A stretch of DNA of 64,000 bases, from positions 16,121,097 to 16,185,096 of the forward strand of contig NC_090246.1 of assembly GCF_037325665.1 (NCBI RefSeq). The letters run 5' to 3'. A program made the translations under genes and the position numbers. The notes below the pieces were generated by a model. The model searched no databases and had not been told where the DNA came from. It saw only the letters and a list, made by a program, of their open reading frames with translations. Positions 61,593 to 64,000 of this stretch are shown one piece after another; positions within the stretch are counted from its first letter, which is position 1, and each line of letters begins with the position of its first letter. The stretch comes from Littorina saxatilis. Its lineage: Eukaryota; Mollusca; Gastropoda; Littorinimorpha; Littorinidae.

Positions 61593-61871
61593 GACTACAG
61601 GGCAGGTACCTGTGAAGACCAGGACGTATCAAGGTAGACAGGGAAGTGCGGTCACGGTTGGGAGACTGAGCAGCCTCACCTTCTCACACACTGCAAGCTC
61701 AGTCTTTTCCCGGGTGCAACCAACACAAAGCATAGGTCACGCTTTAATTGGTGTTACCTACCGAGCCGTGTTTGAGGACAGGATCTTATACGACAAAAGG
61801 TTTTATTACACTGAGGAAAATGGGTTCACAATGAAGACGTTCAGGTTTGGGGAAACTAATGTTTGAAAATA

Positions 61872-61911
<40 letters not shown>

Positions 61912-62036
61912 GTGTGTGTGTGTGTGTGTGCGTGAGTGTTTGTGTGTGTGTGTGTGTGTGCGTGAGTGTTTGTGTGTGGGAGTGTTTGTGTGTGTGTGTC
62001 AGTGCGTTCCGCGTCTGTCTGTCTGTCTGTCTGTGC
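61872..62036. repeat. (TG)n microsatellite, compound
   Basis: TG with CG interruptions and GAGTGTT repeats, then (CTGT)n. Ends the TLR-B duplicon. Confidence 0.95.
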
Positions 62037-62039
62037 GCG

Positions 62040-62458
62040 CGCCTAGCTGCACATAAAAATTATATCTTCGAATCACCACGGAGTGTTAGGCATCCGGGCC
62101 TCGTCATAACCTAGGTATACCCTTCACACTGATTGGACAGTTGAACGTGTGTTCTGGCTTTGATGTTCAAATATGTGTGTAGGTGGTTTTAAGTGGCAGA
62201 ATTCTAATATTACCTAACACGCTGTGTTGCCTTTTGTGCTGTTTTCCTATTTCTTTTCACAACTAACAACAATGAACGAAGTCACCCGCAAGTCACCCTC
62301 AACTCGCAGCGTAAATGGGATCTATTCAACAAAACTCTCTCATGCTTCCAAGTATACTGTATTCTGTACACGGTGTGAATTACGTTCCGGAATTGTGAAT
62401 GGGAAAAAAGGACAGCTCAACAGAACAACGTGTTGAGGCTTGTGCTGAGACTCTCAAA
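62040..62458. other. Unassigned DNA, possible 5' UTR of the secreted-protein exon
   Basis: Contains a 60-bp stretch (62363-62420) shared with 3124-3178 at the other end of the window. Confidence 0.35.
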
Positions 62459-62519
62459 ATGAATTTACCATCGGTGCACTTTTCGTTCTGCACCCTCGTT
62501 GCTTTCTTCAATGCAGTTG
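62459..62519 (+). CDS. Possible first coding exon: signal peptide of a secreted protein
   Basis: ATG at 62459 opens MNLPSVHFSFCTLVAFFNAV, a plausible signal peptide. It ends one base into the next codon at a strong donor (CAGTTG before GTAAGTC). Phase-1 introns after signal peptides are common. About 60 bp of the upstream sequence (ACGGTGTGAATTACGTTCC, GACAGCTCAAC) recurs at 3124-3178. The partner exon may be at 63809. No transcript evidence; could be chance. Confidence 0.35.
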
Positions 62520-63808
62520 GTAAGTCTTCTTTCGTTAAGGCGTAAGGGTCACCCAGAATTTGGAAAAAAAATCGTTTTTCAGATATACTAAATTATGATG
62601 TTGCCAAAAGCTAGAACAATATCTCTATTTTCATGTGCAGTTTACATTTTGTCTCTAGCATACATAGTTTTCTTGCAATAAGTGCTCAAAGTAGGTTGGT
62701 GGGAATTAAAAATCCATTTAATCAAGGGTCTTGTTGAATGAAATTATCGGTTCTGATGATGAATTTGATTCCAAAAACTGCTCAGAACAGTCTGACACAG
62801 ATGATGAATCAGACAGTAGCTCAAGTGAAGATAGTTTTGATTCTGATCTCTTGATGACCCCCCCTAAAGGACATAGACTGATAGATGTTGAACTGTTGGC
62901 TGTTTTATGTGGTGAAAGTTCGCGCGAAATCACAGAGCTGCTACACTGTCTGCATGATCAACTTGTTTAAATATTCACCTATTCCATTGAAACTTTGCAC
63001 ATGAAATGTTCACTTGACTGGCTATATTTTATTCTAAAATAAAGCTGATAATCAAAAAAATATAATTTGTTTGATTGTGTGATATATCATAATAATATAT
63101 AGAATTATAGTATTCTTTTGCTAATGCTACTAAAAGCATAATTTCCAACAAAACAGAAAGCTTTTAGAACATAATGTAGGTAATGATGCTTTAAATATGA
63201 GTGCCAATTTATTTTTCAATTGGACACATACTTTTTTCCCAAGAGTGCATTGGGTGTGGTTTGTGTGTTAATGCTGTCTGCTGTTACAGTGTGCAAACCT
63301 CCTTGTCGGGAAATGCGTTGATACAATAGTCTAGCGCACAATAGCCCGGATACTTAGGTTTCGCTCTTGTTTAAGTGGACTTGTAAGTTCTGAATTGTGT
63401 TGCGAAATATCTTGTTGGGAAAAATACACAACTACTATCTTTTTGGGGTTTTGCAGAGTCGTTAGTAGTGTACTGTTTCGCTGTCACTTACCCTATCGAG
63501 GCGGCCATTTCGGCACGGCAGTTTCTTAAGTAAAATAATTACCATAGTGTGTAGTACACTGGGAATAACTTGATTGGCTTGTATACCGAAAGTGTATTTT
63601 TACACAACTATGTAGCTAGCGTCTAGTCTCGTCATTGTAAAGTGTTGCTTCAAGAGGCTTGTATTTTGAATATGTCAAGTTGAAGTGTCATCGTTGCAAT
63701 TGTTTACTGATACTGTAGCCAACTCAAAGACCAGAAACTATGCAGTCTTCAAGAGAACACGACATACACAGTTTTATTTAGTTCTAGTTTTTTTTCTTTT
63801 ATTAACAG
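62520..63808. other. Putative intron or intergenic DNA
   Basis: Apart from the acidic frame at 62731-62970 I see no element. AT-rich with no repeats recognised. Confidence 0.35.
62731..62970 (+). CDS. Small acidic serine-rich open frame with a nearby poly(A) signal
   Basis: 79 codons: MLNEIIGSDDEFDSK, then a run of D, E and S, then LIDVELLAVLCGESSREITE. The composition is far from the surrounding AT-rich DNA. About 70 bp after the stop is AATAAA (near 63040) followed by AATCAAAAAAA. That looks like the 3' end of a transcript or an inserted cDNA. Acidic serine-rich stretches occur at the N-terminus of several transposases and in nuclear proteins; no family is recognised. Confidence 0.35.
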   Translation: MLNEIIGSDDEFDSKNCSEQSDTDDESDSSSSEDSFDSDLLMTPPKGHRLIDVELLAVLCGESSREITELLHCLHDQLV

Positions 63809-63878
63809 AGGCCTGTGGTCGCGGCACAAGCGAGAAACAAACCCAAAACGGGGCCTCCGTCTCGCAACTACAGCACAA
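63809..63878 (+). CDS. Possible second coding exon, running into a repeat
   Basis: A long pyrimidine tract (TTTTTTTTCTTTTATTAACAG) precedes 63809. In phase 1 the frame reads (G)AG GCC TGT, giving EACGRGTSEKQTQNGASVSQ, open to the start of the 860-bp repeat at 63879, where a stop follows within five codons. It matches the phase of 62459-62519. A donor is not obvious, so the exon may be broken by the repeat or false. Confidence 0.28.
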
Positions 63879-64000
63879 ACAAGTCGCGTAAGGCGAAAAT
63901 ACAACATTTAGTCAAGTAGCTGTCGAACTCACAGAATGAAACTGAACGCAACGCAACACAGCAAGACCGTATACTCGTAGCATCGTCACTCCACCGCCCG
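63879..64000 (+). repeat. 860-bp Helentron-like repeat, 5' end (cut by window end)
   Basis: Begins ACAAGTCGCGTAAGGCG and continues TCAAGTAGCTGTCGAACTC to the window edge. Confidence 0.85.

Larger units (their letters stand above)
33705..61870 (-). repeat. Duplicon B (TLR-B gene block)
   Basis: Second copy of the TLR block. It is longer than A because of the intron 2 minisatellite, intron 1 insertions and a TTAA-flanked element upstream. At 33705-33765 a stretch like the far upstream flank (GGAAAATGGGT... GTTTGAAAAT) sits directly against the 3' flank. This looks like a trace of a head-to-tail duplication junction. Confidence 0.75.

Overview
This is an animal nuclear window, very probably from a marine gastropod mollusc. 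The evidence is intron-containing Toll-like receptor (TLR) genes, tRNA-derived SINEs with GAA tails, a BivaMD-like SINE with a CAAA tail, several LINE families, long CA and GA microsatellites, and an abundant ~860-bp repeat that I associate from memory (not verified) with periwinkles (Littorina). Real coding sequence is sparse; most of the window is repeats and transposon debris. Most small open frames are microsatellite or repeat translations and are not listed.

The core is a pair of tandemly duplicated TLR genes, both on the minus strand with the same three-exon layout. TLR-A has exons at 19113-17108, 11381-10859 and 9993-9724, predicting 932 residues. TLR-B has exons at 60350-58312, 52134-51609 and 34954-34685, predicting 944 residues. 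In both, exon 1 carries the signal peptide and leucine-rich repeats. Exon 2 carries the C-terminal LRR cap, the membrane segment and the first half of the TIR domain. Exon 3 carries the rest of TIR. The phases match exactly: exon 1 ends with AG, and the first C of exon 2 completes a serine codon. Both copies are open throughout. Upstream flanks (about 19.1-20.8 kb and 60.35-61.9 kb) and downstream flanks (about 9.1-9.7 kb and 33.75-34.7 kb) are also homologous, so a whole gene block was duplicated.

The two copies differ mainly by later insertions, and each paralogue supplies the empty site for the other. TLR-A intron 1 gained an L1-like LINE with a 16-bp target duplication. TLR-B intron 1 gained a solo-LTR-like element, a SINE, and a truncated LINE that itself hosts three copies of the 860-bp repeat. 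TLR-B intron 2 grew from about 0.9 kb (as in TLR-A) to 16.7 kb because a 35-bp minisatellite expanded to about 450 copies. The single ancestral unit is still visible in TLR-A at 10588-10634, where it reads as a 23-bp retroposon-tail insertion between two copies of a 12-bp target duplication.

Layout: 1-1295, inverted pair of the 860-bp repeat; 1.5-8.9 kb, SINEs, a Tigger-like remnant, LINE fragments and microsatellites; 9.1-20.8 kb, TLR-A block; 21-33.7 kb, DNA transposon remnants, a CR1-like LINE, a split Harbinger-like element holding five head-to-tail copies of the 860-bp repeat, and unassigned DNA; 33.7-61.9 kb, TLR-B block including the array at 35491-51376; 62.4-63.9 kb, two possible 5' exons of a secreted protein, ending in another copy of the 860-bp repeat at the window edge.
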